From Arcobacter sp. CECT 8985 (GTDB taxonomy: Bacteria; Campylobacterota; Campylobacteria; Campylobacterales; Arcobacteraceae), in the NCBI RefSeq assembly GCF_004116495.1, contig NZ_PDKC01000004.1, positions 1 to 64,000 of the forward strand: DNA of 64,000 nt, in the 5' to 3' direction. Below the pieces are notes generated by a model that saw nothing but the letters and a program-made list of their open reading frames with translations, did not search any database and was not told the DNA's origin. Each line of letters opens with the position of its first letter. Position 1 is the first letter of the stretch. The position numbers were made by a program, and so were the translations under genes. Of this stretch, positions 44,348 through 53,243 are shown one piece after another.

Positions 44348-45617
44348 TAATCCAATTGATTTTGAACTTTTAAAAGATTCAATATTAGTATTTATTTCTG
44401 ATGAGAATGAACAAAATAATCCAATAATTAACTCTTTATCTACAAAATTTAAAAAAATTGAAAAGATAACATTTCAACATAAGCTTCAAGAATTAATAAA
44501 TAATCAAAATTATATTTTTTTATTTAATATAAATAAAAACTCTAATTATAAAGACTTGATAAATCAGATTCAAAATAAAAAAAATGGTAATGTATCTATT
44601 ATTATATCAATTAATACAGAAATAATTGAGGCACTAAGTAATATAAATATTCTAACATCAAATATACTATTTAATTTTTCTAATGAAAATATCATATTAG
44701 AAACTATTTGTAATGCATTAAAATATGAAAAAAATTGTTTTTTTAAGGAATTAGAGAAGAAAGAACTTAATTTATATAAAGATATTTTAAATAAACAAAG
44801 TTTAATAAGTGAGATTAATTTAGAAGGTATTATTCTTTATATAAATAGTGCTTTTTGTGAAGCTTCAGGATATGATGAAGATGAGTTATTAGGTAAGCCT
44901 CATAAAATAATAAGACACCCTAATAATTCTTCTAAAATTTTTGAAGAATTATGGGACACGATAAAATCTGGAACGATTTGGAAAGGTAAAATTAAAAATA
45001 TAACTAAAGATGGTAACTCCTATTATGTAAAATCTATTATATCTCCAGTTTTTGATATTAATGGAAATATAATTAAATATGTAGTGAGTGAATATTTAAT
45101 TACTAAGTATGAAAAAGAGAAACAGACTTTAAAAAAATATATTTTACAAGAAAAATCTAAAAGAATAAAAGAAGAGAATGACATTGAAAATAAATATAAA
45201 GAGTTATTAAAATTAGCAATTGAAAGTAAAGATAAACAAGTGGCAATTTTTGTTTCTGAACTACATAAAGAGATAAAAGTTTTGCGTTCAAGAATAGAAG
45301 ATGATAAAGGAAGAATTTTAAATTTAGAACATAAACTTTCTGATGCAAATAAAAAAATAGAAGAAAATCACGATGATTATTTACAAAAATTATCAAAAAT
45401 GAGAACAACAACAAGAATTAGCTATGAAAAATACGAAAAGTTTAAAAAACAAAATGATTTATTACAAGAAAAATTAACAAAAGCACAAGAATCAATTGTT
45501 GTTTATCAAGAGTATATTGAAGATTATAGAAAAAAAATAGATGATTTAAATGATGTAATTAAATCATATGAAATTGATAAAAAAAAGGAAAAAGAAAAGG
45601 AAACTTCTAAGAAGTAG
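44319..45617 (+). CDS. Pseudo-receiver / PAS / coiled-coil protein
   Basis: A 432-residue protein. Residues 1-140 resemble a degenerate receiver (ILVFISDENEQNN, NYIFLFNINKN). A PAS domain (about 155-265) has INLEGIILYINSAF, LGKPHKIIRHPNN and TIWKGKIKNITKDGNSYYV, of the CetB/Aer type. Residues about 268-432 form a long charged coiled coil (HKEIKVLRSRIEDDKGRIL). No kinase, cyclase or DNA-binding output is present, so it probably acts through protein contacts. The start is taken as TTG at 44319, overlapping the previous gene; support for the exact start is modest. Its 3' end overlaps lgt by 11 bp. Function unknown. Confidence 0.75.
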   Translation: MKTVIEQRISNPIDFELLKDSILVFISDENEQNNPIINSLSTKFKKIEKITFQHKLQELINNQNYIFLFNINKNSNYKDLINQIQNKKNGNVSIIISINTEIIEALSNINILTSNILFNFSNENIILETICNALKYEKNCFFKELEKKELNLYKDILNKQSLISEINLEGIILYINSAFCEASGYDEDELLGKPHKIIRHPNNSSKIFEELWDTIKSGTIWKGKIKNITKDGNSYYVKSIISPVFDINGNIIKYVVSEYLITKYEKEKQTLKKYILQEKSKRIKEENDIENKYKELLKLAIESKDKQVAIFVSELHKEIKVLRSRIEDDKGRILNLEHKLSDANKKIEENHDDYLQKLSKMRTTTRISYEKYEKFKKQNDLLQEKLTKAQESIVVYQEYIEDYRKKIDDLNDVIKSYEIDKKKEKEKETSKK

Positions 45618-46428
45618 CCTTATTCTTTGGTTTCACTTTTATATATACAATTGTACAAAAAAGTGCAAAAATTGCTGACTGAAGCATTCCCATTGTAAGC
45701 CAATCACTGTAAATAAATCCTAGTTGTATATCTGGCTGTCTAAAAAACTCTGCAATAATTCTAGCAACAGAATATAAAATACCATATAGAATTGCTAATT
45801 GACCATTAAATGTTTTATACTTTCTTACAATAAAAAGAATAATAAAGATTAGAATTCCTTCTAAGAATGCTTCATAAAGTTGAGAAGGGTGTCTTAATGT
45901 ACCATTTACATATATCCCCCAAGGAACATCAGTCACTCTTCCAATTAATCCTTGATTAAAAAAGTTTCCTATTCTACCAAAAACATAACCTGCAGAAACA
46001 CCAAGTACAGCAATATCAGCAATAAAAAGAAAAGAGACTTTATTTTTCTTAGTAAATAAATATGAGGCAATAAGAAATCCAATTACTGCCCCATGATAAC
46101 TCATACCTGAAATACCTGTATATTCACCATTAATAAAAGGATTGAATATTTGCCATGGATGGGTTAAATAGTACATAGTATGGGGATCATAAAAAAGTAC
46201 ATAACCAAGTCTTGCACCTAAAATAACTCCTATTTCTGCCCACCAAATATATGCATCAAATATTTGTTCTTTTATAGGTATTTTATCATACTTAATAAAC
46301 AATTTTGCTACAAATATTGCACTTAATAAAGCAAGTGCATACATAATTCCATACCAATGAACAGAAATATTTCCTAATTGAAAAGCTATAGGATTAAAAT
46401 GAGAATAAATATGTTGCCAAAATTCCAT
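45607..46428 (-). CDS. lgt: Prolipoprotein diacylglyceryl transferase
   Basis: A 273-residue multi-pass inner-membrane enzyme. The Lgt signature is present as GRIGNFFNQGLIGRVTD, together with MSYHGAVIGFLIA, HPSQLYEAFLEG and RIIAEFFRQPD. It transfers diacylglyceryl from phosphatidylglycerol to the lipobox cysteine of prolipoproteins, for example the lipoproteins at 62016 and 62364. The signature normally reads N-x-E after GNF, but here the Glu is Gly (NQGLIG), an unusual change at a conserved position. It follows the CCG-domain Fe-S protein by 4 bp in one operon. Its 3' end overlaps a converging gene by 11 bp. Confidence 0.92.
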   Translation of the reverse strand: MEFWQHIYSHFNPIAFQLGNISVHWYGIMYALALLSAIFVAKLFIKYDKIPIKEQIFDAYIWWAEIGVILGARLGYVLFYDPHTMYYLTHPWQIFNPFINGEYTGISGMSYHGAVIGFLIASYLFTKKNKVSFLFIADIAVLGVSAGYVFGRIGNFFNQGLIGRVTDVPWGIYVNGTLRHPSQLYEAFLEGILIFIILFIVRKYKTFNGQLAILYGILYSVARIIAEFFRQPDIQLGFIYSDWLTMGMLQSAIFALFCTIVYIKVKPKNKATS

Positions 46429-46432
46429 ATAA

Positions 46433-47734
46433 CTACTCTATTGCATCTGCAATTAATTCTATAGGGTTTTTAAATTGAACATTTTCAACTTTCCCTTGAT
46501 GTAAAGAGTTTGTAAGTTGCATTCTACAGGCACTACATTCTGCACTTACTATTTGTGCATTAGTCTCTTTTATCATAGCTGCTTTAGGTAATCCTGCAGC
46601 TTTTGCAAAATGGTATTTTTCAGTTTGCATTGTAACACCACCAAAACCACAACATCTATTAGAGTCACTCATCTCTTTGATTTCATAGTTATGAGATAAT
46701 AAATTTCTTGGTTCTTTCCATACTCCTTGCATTTTTTTAGCATGGCATGGATCATGATATGTTATTAAAGTATCAAATTTTTTATTTGATGCTTCAAGTA
46801 ATTCATTTAGTTTAGTATTGTTTTCAAGCCATTTTGTAGCCATAAATACTTTTTTAGAAATCTTTTTTGCTCTTTCTTTCCACTCTGGTTGGTCGTGTAA
46901 ATAATGTTCCCAGTCTTGATTTATCATTGCACTACATGTAGCTTCAGGAATTACAATTGCATCAACCTCATCAATCCATGTTTCAAAATATGCAATATTC
47001 TTTTTTACTAGATAATCAACAGTATCAAAATCACCTGTAAAATAAGCAGGAGCTCCACAGCACAACTGTTTTTTTGGTATAAATATATCTAAGTTTAGTT
47101 TTTTAAGTATTTTTACTAAAGAATCACCTGTATTTGTATATGTATAATTACTCATACATCCAATAAAAATAGCAACTCTATTTTTTTTACCTTCTTCAAC
47201 TATTTTATTTTTAGCATAGATGTTTTCTGGATATTTTTTTAGAAAACTTTTTCTATCTGCAAAAGGTAAAGCTCTATCTTTTTTTACAATTGGCAGAGAA
47301 AATCTTGGTAGGGCAGTTTGTTTTTCATTATCAAGTTTTAAAGCACATGTTTGAAACATCCATCCTAGTTTTGATAAAAAATCCATTGTTTTTCTATGTC
47401 TTAGTAAAGTAAAAAATAATTTTTTATACCATGCAATACCATATTTTTTTGCAATATCTCTTCTAACTTGTTCAATAATCATATCAGTTGGTAGATCATT
47501 TGGACATACATCAACGCAATTTGTACACAAAAAACATGATTCAAATATGTCTTTCGCATTTTTATCTAATTCAAGTTGGTCTCTTTTATAGGCTCCTAGT
47601 AGATCAATAAAACCTCTAGGACTTGTAGTTTCATCTTGATTTATATTAAAAATTGTACAAACAGGTTTACATTTACCACATTTTACGCAGTCATCACTTA
47701 TTGTTGTGTAATCAAATTTATTATTCATATTCAC
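46433..47734 (-). CDS. Fe-S oxidoreductase with CCG domains (GlcF/LutA-like)
   Basis: A 433-residue protein with two [4Fe-4S] ferredoxin motifs near the N-terminus (CVKCGKCKPVC and CFLCTNCVDVCP) and two CCG domains (LCCGAPAYFTG and NRCCGFGGVTM), each with upstream cysteines. This is the organisation of glycolate oxidase iron-sulfur subunit GlcF, heterodisulfide-reductase-like and LutA-type proteins, which pass electrons from 2-hydroxyacid oxidation to quinone or other carriers. No partner dehydrogenase subunit lies beside it, so the substrate is uncertain. It leads a short operon with lgt. There is no signal peptide. Its start has GTGAATATG before MNMNNKFDYTT. Confidence 0.87.
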   Translation of the reverse strand: MNMNNKFDYTTISDDCVKCGKCKPVCTIFNINQDETTSPRGFIDLLGAYKRDQLELDKNAKDIFESCFLCTNCVDVCPNDLPTDMIIEQVRRDIAKKYGIAWYKKLFFTLLRHRKTMDFLSKLGWMFQTCALKLDNEKQTALPRFSLPIVKKDRALPFADRKSFLKKYPENIYAKNKIVEEGKKNRVAIFIGCMSNYTYTNTGDSLVKILKKLNLDIFIPKKQLCCGAPAYFTGDFDTVDYLVKKNIAYFETWIDEVDAIVIPEATCSAMINQDWEHYLHDQPEWKERAKKISKKVFMATKWLENNTKLNELLEASNKKFDTLITYHDPCHAKKMQGVWKEPRNLLSHNYEIKEMSDSNRCCGFGGVTMQTEKYHFAKAAGLPKAAMIKETNAQIVSAECSACRMQLTNSLHQGKVENVQFKNPIELIADAIE

Positions 47735-47839
47735 TTTTTATAAACCTTTTAGTATTAAAAAAATTTTATTTTATAAAAGCACATAATATAGTAAAAATAG
47801 TTAATTTTTGATGAATTTTAATATATATAAATAAGAATA

Positions 47840-47863
47840 TTCTAAGACTAAATAGTCTTAGAA
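47840..47863. terminator. Hairpin at the end of hemN
   Basis: An 11-bp perfect stem TTCTAAGACTA / TAGTCTTAGAA with a 2-base nominal loop. It overlaps the hemN stop and continues into AT-rich sequence. The T-run is poor, so it may be a weak terminator or an RNA-stabilising hairpin. Confidence 0.5.
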
Positions 47864-49215
47864 AATCTTCTTTTATTTTCAGGTATTTTTTTTAGATATG
47901 CATCAAATGGCATACATATATTTCTAATTAGCATTGTTCCAGTAGGAGATACTTGGATTTTCTCATCATCCATACTAACTAGTTCAGCTTCAACAAACTC
48001 TTGTAATAATGGCAAGTCTTCTTTAAAATATTCATTAAATTTGATATTAAATTTATTTTCAACTCTTTTTATATTTAAAGAAAAATTACTCATTAATTCC
48101 ATAATGACAAATTGTCTAATTTCATCATCTTTGCTAAGTTTATAACCTTTAAATGTTGGTAATTTACCTTCATCTAATGCTGCTTCATATGATTTTAAAT
48201 CTTTATAGTTTTGTGCATAATAATCTATACCATTTCCAATAGAAGTAAGTCCAATTCCAATTAAATCAGCTCCACCTTTTGTTGTATAGCCTTGGAAATT
48301 CCTATGTAATTCACCTTTTTTTATTGCTTTAAATAATTCATCTTCAGGTTTAGCAAAGTGATCCATTCCAACCATTTTGTATCCATTAGTTGTAAAGAAA
48401 TCAATAGTATCTTTTAAAATAACAAGTTTTTGACTAGCTGGAGCAAATGTTGATTCGTCAAATTTTCTCATTGTTTTCATAAGCCATGGAACATGAGCAT
48501 AATTAAATACAGCTAATCTATCAGGATTAAGTTTAATTACTTGTTTTATTGTTTCATGGAATGTTTCAGCAGTCTGATGAGGAAGTCCATAAATTAAATC
48601 AACATTTATTGATTTAATTCCTGCTTCTCTTGCAATATTCATAACATTTTGAGTTGTTTCATAAGGTTGAACTCTATGTATGGTTTTTTGTACTTGATCA
48701 TTTAAATCTTGTACTCCAAAACTTAATCTATTAAATCCACCTGCTTTTAAAACTTCCATATGTTCTTTAGTAAAAAATCTAGGATCAACTTCACATGAAA
48801 TTTCTGCATCATCACTAAAATTAGGAAAAGTTTGTTTTAATAAAGAAATAATTTCTTTCATTTGTTCAGGACTAAAGTATGTAGGTGTTCCTCCACCAAA
48901 GTGCATTTGGCTTACTTTTCTATTTGTATTTAAATATTTTTTTAAAATAGAAAGCTCTTTTTTTAGATACTCAATGTATCTTACTTTTTTGTCTTCTTTT
49001 GATGTAAATATTACATTGCATCCACAAAAATAACATGCACTTCTACAAAAGGGAAGATGTAAATATAGTGAAATATTTCTATTATCATCTTGATTTTTAT
49101 AAAGTTCTATTAAATCTTCTTGTGTAAACTTATCACTAAACTCAGGAGCAGTAGGATACGAAGTATATCTAGGTCCTGGTTTAGAGTATTTTTCAAATTT
49201 TTTAAAATCTATCAT
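47848..49215 (-). CDS. hemN: Oxygen-independent coproporphyrinogen III dehydrogenase
   Basis: A 455-residue radical-SAM enzyme of normal HemN length. The cluster motif CRSACYFCGC includes the CxxxCxxC and the fourth cysteine; YTSYPTAPEF, MHFGGGTPTYFSPEQM and INVDLIYGLPHQT are family hallmarks. It decarboxylates coproporphyrinogen III to protoporphyrinogen IX without oxygen, using two SAM, in the cytoplasm. The ATG follows the argF stop directly (TAAATG), so it is translated with argF in one operon although the pathways differ. HemB at 56614 serves the same pathway. The oxygen-independent route fits a microaerophile or anaerobe. Confidence 0.96.
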   Translation of the reverse strand: MIDFKKFEKYSKPGPRYTSYPTAPEFSDKFTQEDLIELYKNQDDNRNISLYLHLPFCRSACYFCGCNVIFTSKEDKKVRYIEYLKKELSILKKYLNTNRKVSQMHFGGGTPTYFSPEQMKEIISLLKQTFPNFSDDAEISCEVDPRFFTKEHMEVLKAGGFNRLSFGVQDLNDQVQKTIHRVQPYETTQNVMNIAREAGIKSINVDLIYGLPHQTAETFHETIKQVIKLNPDRLAVFNYAHVPWLMKTMRKFDESTFAPASQKLVILKDTIDFFTTNGYKMVGMDHFAKPEDELFKAIKKGELHRNFQGYTTKGGADLIGIGLTSIGNGIDYYAQNYKDLKSYEAALDEGKLPTFKGYKLSKDDEIRQFVIMELMSNFSLNIKRVENKFNIKFNEYFKEDLPLLQEFVEAELVSMDDEKIQVSPTGTMLIRNICMPFDAYLKKIPENKRRFSKTI

Positions 49216-50142
49216 TTATTTATCTCTTTGTTTGTCTAGCCAAACCATTACACCTTTTTGTGCATGTAGTCTGTTTTCTGCTTCTTGGAATATTAAACTT
49301 TGTGAACCTTCAATTACTTCTTCACTTACTTCATAACCTCTATATGCAGGTAAGCAGTGTAAGAAAATTGCTTTATCATTCGCAAGTTTCATCATATTCT
49401 TATCTACAATATACCCATTAAAATCTTTTATTCTTTGTTCTTTTTCTTCTTCTTGTCCCATTGATACCCAAGTATCAGTTGTTACAACAGTTGCATTTTC
49501 TACTGCAACTTTTGGATCATTAGTAATTACAATTTTTGCACCTGATTCTTTTGCCATTTTAAGCGCATTGTTTAAAATATCTTGATTAACTTCATAACCT
49601 TTTGGTGTAGCAACTCTTAATTCAAAACCAAGTTTTGCTGCTAGATTAAGCCAAGAGTGAGTCATATTATTCCCATCTCCAATATATGCAACTACTAAGT
49701 TATTTTCTAATCCTGCTTCTTGAATAGTTAAATAATCAGCCATTAATTGAACTGGGTGATACTCATCAGTAAGACCATTTATTACTGGAACTTTTGAATA
49801 TTTAGCAAACTCTTCAAGTTTACTTTGTTCAAAAGTTCTAATCATAACCATGTCAACCATTCTTGATATTACTCTACTTGTATCACTCATTGGTTCACCT
49901 CGACCAAGTTGAATATCATTAGAAGATAAAAATAGTCCAATCCCACCTAATTGGTAAATTCCTGTTTCAAAACTTACTCTTGTTCTTGTACTACTTTTTT
50001 CAAAAATCATACCAAGTGTTCTTTTTGGCATATAATCTTTAAAGACTCTATTTTTTGTCTCTTTTTTAATTTTTTTTGAAAGCTCTAAAATTTCTAATAT
50101 TTCTTCTTTAGTATAATCTGCTAATGTTAAAAAATGTCTCAT
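49216..50142 (-). CDS. argF: Ornithine carbamoyltransferase
   Basis: A 308-residue transcarbamylase. The carbamoyl-phosphate loop is [13 protein letters not shown], with [23 protein letters not shown] and the ornithine-side [13 protein letters not shown]. It makes citrulline from ornithine in arginine synthesis; HCLPAYRG fits the anabolic type. The start ATG has AAAAAGGTAGATAGT before it. It is co-transcribed with hemN, whose ATG adjoins its stop. ArgG at 33057 is the next enzyme. Upstream is a 195-bp divergent spacer shared with the anaerobic ribonucleotide reductase. No ARG-box palindrome was identified. Confidence 0.96.
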   Translation of the reverse strand: MRHFLTLADYTKEEILEILELSKKIKKETKNRVFKDYMPKRTLGMIFEKSSTRTRVSFETGIYQLGGIGLFLSSNDIQLGRGEPMSDTSRVISRMVDMVMIRTFEQSKLEEFAKYSKVPVINGLTDEYHPVQLMADYLTIQEAGLENNLVVAYIGDGNNMTHSWLNLAAKLGFELRVATPKGYEVNQDILNNALKMAKESGAKIVITNDPKVAVENATVVTTDTWVSMGQEEEKEQRIKDFNGYIVDKNMMKLANDKAIFLHCLPAYRGYEVSEEVIEGSQSLIFQEAENRLHAQKGVMVWLDKQRDK

Positions 50143-50337
50143 ACTATCTACCTTTTTATAATAAAGCTTTTATTATATATAAGTTGACATTATTTATTTC
50201 TTAATTAAATAAAACAATTAATACAAAACACTAAAAAATCGCTGTAAAGCCCATAAAATAACACTTTTGTGACTTTTTATGTTATGAGCCTTTAAGAGTT
50301 TCTACTCTAAAATTTCACTTGTTTGAAAGGAAAATAG
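50143..50337. promoter_or_regulatory. Divergent argF/nrdD spacer with structured nrdD leader
   Basis: A TTGACA lies at 50184-50189 facing nrdD, without a good -10 at standard spacing. The downstream leader contains a hairpin with outer CATAAAA/TTTTATG and inner CAC-TTTT-GTG (50252-50281) and a second AGAGT-TTCT-ACTCT hairpin (50295-50308), then AAGGA ahead of the nrdD ATG. These may be operators or RNA structures. No recognised NrdR or Fnr box was seen. Confidence 0.45.
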
Positions 50338-52452
50338 ATGGTAAATAACGTATTAAAAAGAGACGGAACAACAAAAGAATTTCAAAGTTTCAAAATAGAA
50401 GATGCAATAAAAAAAGCATTTAAGAGTGTACATGTAAAATTTGATAATAAAATATTTTTTAATGTAATAGACACATTAGAACAAAAAAGAGTAATTGCAG
50501 TAGAAGATATTCAAGATACAATCGAGAATGAACTATTTAAAGCCGGCTATTTTGAAGTGATGAAATCTTTTATGTTGTATCGACATATGCATAAGATGCA
50601 AAGGGAGCATGTTCTAGGCTTAGATAAAGATACAACGTATATAAATTGTACTCAAACAACAGAAGAGTATATAAATAAAACAGATTGGAGAATTAATGCA
50701 AATTCAAATACTGGATATTCACACGCAGGTTTAATTAATAATAGTGCAGGAAAAGTAATAGCAAATTATTGGCTAGATAAAATATATTCTAAAGAAGAAG
50801 GATATGCACATAGAAATGCAGATTATCACATTCATGACTTAGATTGTTTGAGTGGTTATTGTGCAGGTTGGAGCCTTAGAGTTTTACTAGATGAGGGATT
50901 TAATGGAGTTAGAGGAAGAGTTGAAAGCGATGCTCCTAACCATTTTAGAGAAGCATTAGGTCAAATGGCAAACTTTTTAGGAATTTTACAAAGTGAATGG
51001 GCAGGAGCTCAGGCATTTTCTTCATTTGATACATATCTTGCACCATATGTTTTTAAAGACAAATTATCTTATACTGATGTGAAGAAAAATATTAGAAGTT
51101 TTATTTATAATTTAAATGTACCAGCACGTTGGGGACAAAGTCCTTTTACAAATGTTACAATTGATTGGACAGTTCCTGAAGATTTAAAAGATCAAATTCC
51201 TACAAAAAGACAGATGCACCTTTTAAAAAATCTTAATGATGAAGAGCTTTTAGAACAAATTAAACAAAAAGGTTATTCAAGTTTCGAAGAATTAACATAT
51301 AAAGATTTTCAAAAACAAATGAATATGATTAATAAAGCTTTTTATGAAGTTATGACAGAAGGTGATAAAACAGGACAACCTTTTACTTTCCCTATTCCAA
51401 CAGTTAATATTACAGAAGATTTCGATTGGTATGGTGAGAATACTGATATTTTGTTTGAAAATACTGCAAAGATTGGATCTTCTTATTTTCAAAATTTTAT
51501 TGGTAGTCAATATATAAAAGATGAAAATGGAAATTTAATACCAAATGATAAAGCTTATAAACCTGGACATGTAAGAAGTATGTGTTGTAGGTTGCAATTA
51601 GATTTACGAGAGCTTCTAAAAAGAGGAGGCGGTTTATTTGGTAGTGCAGAGATGACTGGAAGTGTAGGTGTAGTTACTATAAATATGGCAAGGTTAGGTT
51701 ATCTTTATAAAACTGATAAAAAAGCCTTATATGAAAGATTAGATGAGTTAATGGAACTTGCAAAATCAACATTAGAGAAAAAAAGAGAGTTTATTCAAAC
51801 ATTGTATGATAGAGGATTATTTCCTTATACAAAAAGATATTTACCACACTTTAACAATCATTTTTCAACTATTGGTATTAACGGTATTAATGAAATGATC
51901 AAAAACTTTTATGAATTACAAGAGGATATATCAACTGAAAAAGGAATTTCTTTTGCCCATGAAATATTAGACCATATGAGAGAAAAAATGGTGTATTTCC
52001 AAGAAACAACAGGTAATTTATATAATCTTGAAGCAACACCAGCAGAAGGAACAACATATAGATTTGCAAAAGAAGATAAGAAGAGATATAAAGATATAGT
52101 TCAAGCTGGTTTTGATAAAAATATTTATTATACAAACTCTTCACAATTACCTGCTGATTATACAAATGATATATATGAAGCTTTAGATTTACAAGATGAT
52201 TTACAGTGTAAATATACAGGCGGAACAGTTCTTCACTTATATATGAAAGAAAGAATTAGTTCAACAGAAGCTTGTAGAAAATTAGTTAAAAGTGTAATTT
52301 CAAATTACAAACTTCCTTATATTACTATAACTCCTGTTTTTTCTATTTGTCCAGTACATGGATATATAAGTGGAGAACATGAGTTTTGTCCAAAATGTGA
52401 TGAAGAAATTTTATTAAAGGAGAAAGAAAATGCAAAATTGTCAAATGCCTAA
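50338..52452 (+). CDS. nrdD: Class III anaerobic ribonucleotide reductase, large part (lacks glycyl-radical tail)
   Basis: A 704-residue NrdD. An N-terminal ATP-cone (1-90, MVNNVLKRDGTTKEFQ) is followed by the catalytic barrel with YHIHDLDCLSGYCAGWS, SPFTNVTIDW, MCCRLQLD (substrate-loop cysteine), QETTGNLYNLEATPAEG and a C-terminal zinc site CPVHGY ... CPKC. In the usual enzyme the chain then runs into the radical loop RVxGY; here it ends ENAKLSNA, and that loop is encoded by the next ORF in a different frame. It reduces ribonucleoside triphosphates anaerobically in the cytoplasm. It has a structured leader and is followed by the tail ORF and nrdG in one operon. Confidence 0.95.
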   Translation: MVNNVLKRDGTTKEFQSFKIEDAIKKAFKSVHVKFDNKIFFNVIDTLEQKRVIAVEDIQDTIENELFKAGYFEVMKSFMLYRHMHKMQREHVLGLDKDTTYINCTQTTEEYINKTDWRINANSNTGYSHAGLINNSAGKVIANYWLDKIYSKEEGYAHRNADYHIHDLDCLSGYCAGWSLRVLLDEGFNGVRGRVESDAPNHFREALGQMANFLGILQSEWAGAQAFSSFDTYLAPYVFKDKLSYTDVKKNIRSFIYNLNVPARWGQSPFTNVTIDWTVPEDLKDQIPTKRQMHLLKNLNDEELLEQIKQKGYSSFEELTYKDFQKQMNMINKAFYEVMTEGDKTGQPFTFPIPTVNITEDFDWYGENTDILFENTAKIGSSYFQNFIGSQYIKDENGNLIPNDKAYKPGHVRSMCCRLQLDLRELLKRGGGLFGSAEMTGSVGVVTINMARLGYLYKTDKKALYERLDELMELAKSTLEKKREFIQTLYDRGLFPYTKRYLPHFNNHFSTIGINGINEMIKNFYELQEDISTEKGISFAHEILDHMREKMVYFQETTGNLYNLEATPAEGTTYRFAKEDKKRYKDIVQAGFDKNIYYTNSSQLPADYTNDIYEALDLQDDLQCKYTGGTVLHLYMKERISSTEACRKLVKSVISNYKLPYITITPVFSICPVHGYISGEHEFCPKCDEEILLKEKENAKLSNA

Positions 52453-52591
52453 ACATTTAGAATCAAAAAGAACAAAATGTGTTATATACACAAGAGTTAT
52501 GGGATACCACAGACCAGTGGAGAGTTTCAATATAGGTAAAAAAGGTGAACATAAACAAAGGGTTAAATTTCTTGAAAAAAATAATATATGA
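52430..52591 (+). CDS. Detached glycyl-radical domain of class III ribonucleotide reductase
   Basis: A 53-codon ORF, ATG at 52430, stop TGA 52589-52591. It contains TRVMGYHRPVESFNIGKK, the glycyl-radical loop (radical Gly 25 in RVMGY) and the following FNxGKxxExKxR segment that normally ends a single-chain NrdD. It overlaps the end of nrdD by 23 bp in the +1 frame and has an ideal AAAGGAG seven bases before its ATG. So it looks like an independently translated subunit rather than a sequencing error. It would have to dock on the NrdD barrel and be activated by NrdG. Two cysteines (positions 4 and 17) might help. Confidence 0.85.
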   Translation: MQNCQMPKHLESKRTKCVIYTRVMGYHRPVESFNIGKKGEHKQRVKFLEKNNI

Positions 52592-53243
52592 TATTACGCC
52601 TTTTACTACGTTAGATTATAAAGATAACTTATCTTGTATTGTATGGTTTATATCATGCAATATGAGATGTCAATATTGCTATAACACAAATATAATTGAG
52701 TGTAAAGATGGTAATTATGAAATAAAAGAACTATTTGAATTTTTGGAAAAAAGAGTAGGGCTTTTAGATGCTGTTGTTTTAAGTGGTGGTGAAGCAACTA
52801 TGCATGATTTATTACCAATTTGCAAAAAAATAAAATCTATGGGCTTTAAAATTAAATTAGATACTAATGGAACAAATAAAAAAATAGTTAATGATTTAAT
52901 AGAAAAAAATTATTTAGATTTTATATCTTTAGATTTTAAAGCAACAAAACAGAACTTTAAATCAATTACAAACTCAAAATTATATAACAATTTTTATGAG
53001 ACTTTATTATATCTTATTAGTATAAATTTTGATTTTGAAGTTAGAACAACACTACATGAAGATTTATTGGATGAAAAACAATTAAATGAAATGATAGATA
53101 CACTTTACAATGCTGGGTATAAGAACAGCTTTCATATTCAAAATTTTTTAAATGTAGAAAACTATTCAAACTTAACAGAAGCAAAGAACTCAATTAATAA
53201 AGATCTATTAAGCGATAAATTAAATATCTTGTGGAGAAATTAA
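52572..53243 (+). CDS. nrdG: Anaerobic ribonucleotide reductase activating enzyme
   Basis: A 223-residue radical-SAM protein. The cluster motif is SCNMRCQYCYN; VVLSGGEATMHD, LDTNGTN and FISLDFKAT fit the NrdG/activase group. It uses SAM to put the radical on the glycine of the anaerobic reductase. Homology begins at IYDITPFTTLDY, so TTG at 52572 (with AAAGGG nine bases upstream) is preferred; GTG at 52545 is the alternative and would lengthen the protein by nine residues. It overlaps the end of the detached glycyl-radical ORF by 20 bp, so the three reductase genes are translationally coupled. Its 3' end overlaps the converging response regulator by 24 bp. Confidence 0.88.
   Translation: MKKIIYDITPFTTLDYKDNLSCIVWFISCNMRCQYCYNTNIIECKDGNYEIKELFEFLEKRVGLLDAVVLSGGEATMHDLLPICKKIKSMGFKIKLDTNGTNKKIVNDLIEKNYLDFISLDFKATKQNFKSITNSKLYNNFYETLLYLISINFDFEVRTTLHEDLLDEKQLNEMIDTLYNAGYKNSFHIQNFLNVENYSNLTEAKNSINKDLLSDKLNILWRN

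Noticed and set aside
45604-45622. Palindrome ACTTCT-A-AGAAGT at the end of the PAS gene and lgt
   Set aside because: The loop would be too small for a good hairpin, there is no T-run, and it is within overlapping coding ends.
52430-52452. Programmed or accidental frameshift joining NrdD to its radical tail
   Set aside because: The tail is in the +1 frame, no clear slippery site is visible, and an ideal AAAGGAG and ATG serve the tail ORF, so separate translation is preferred, though not proved.
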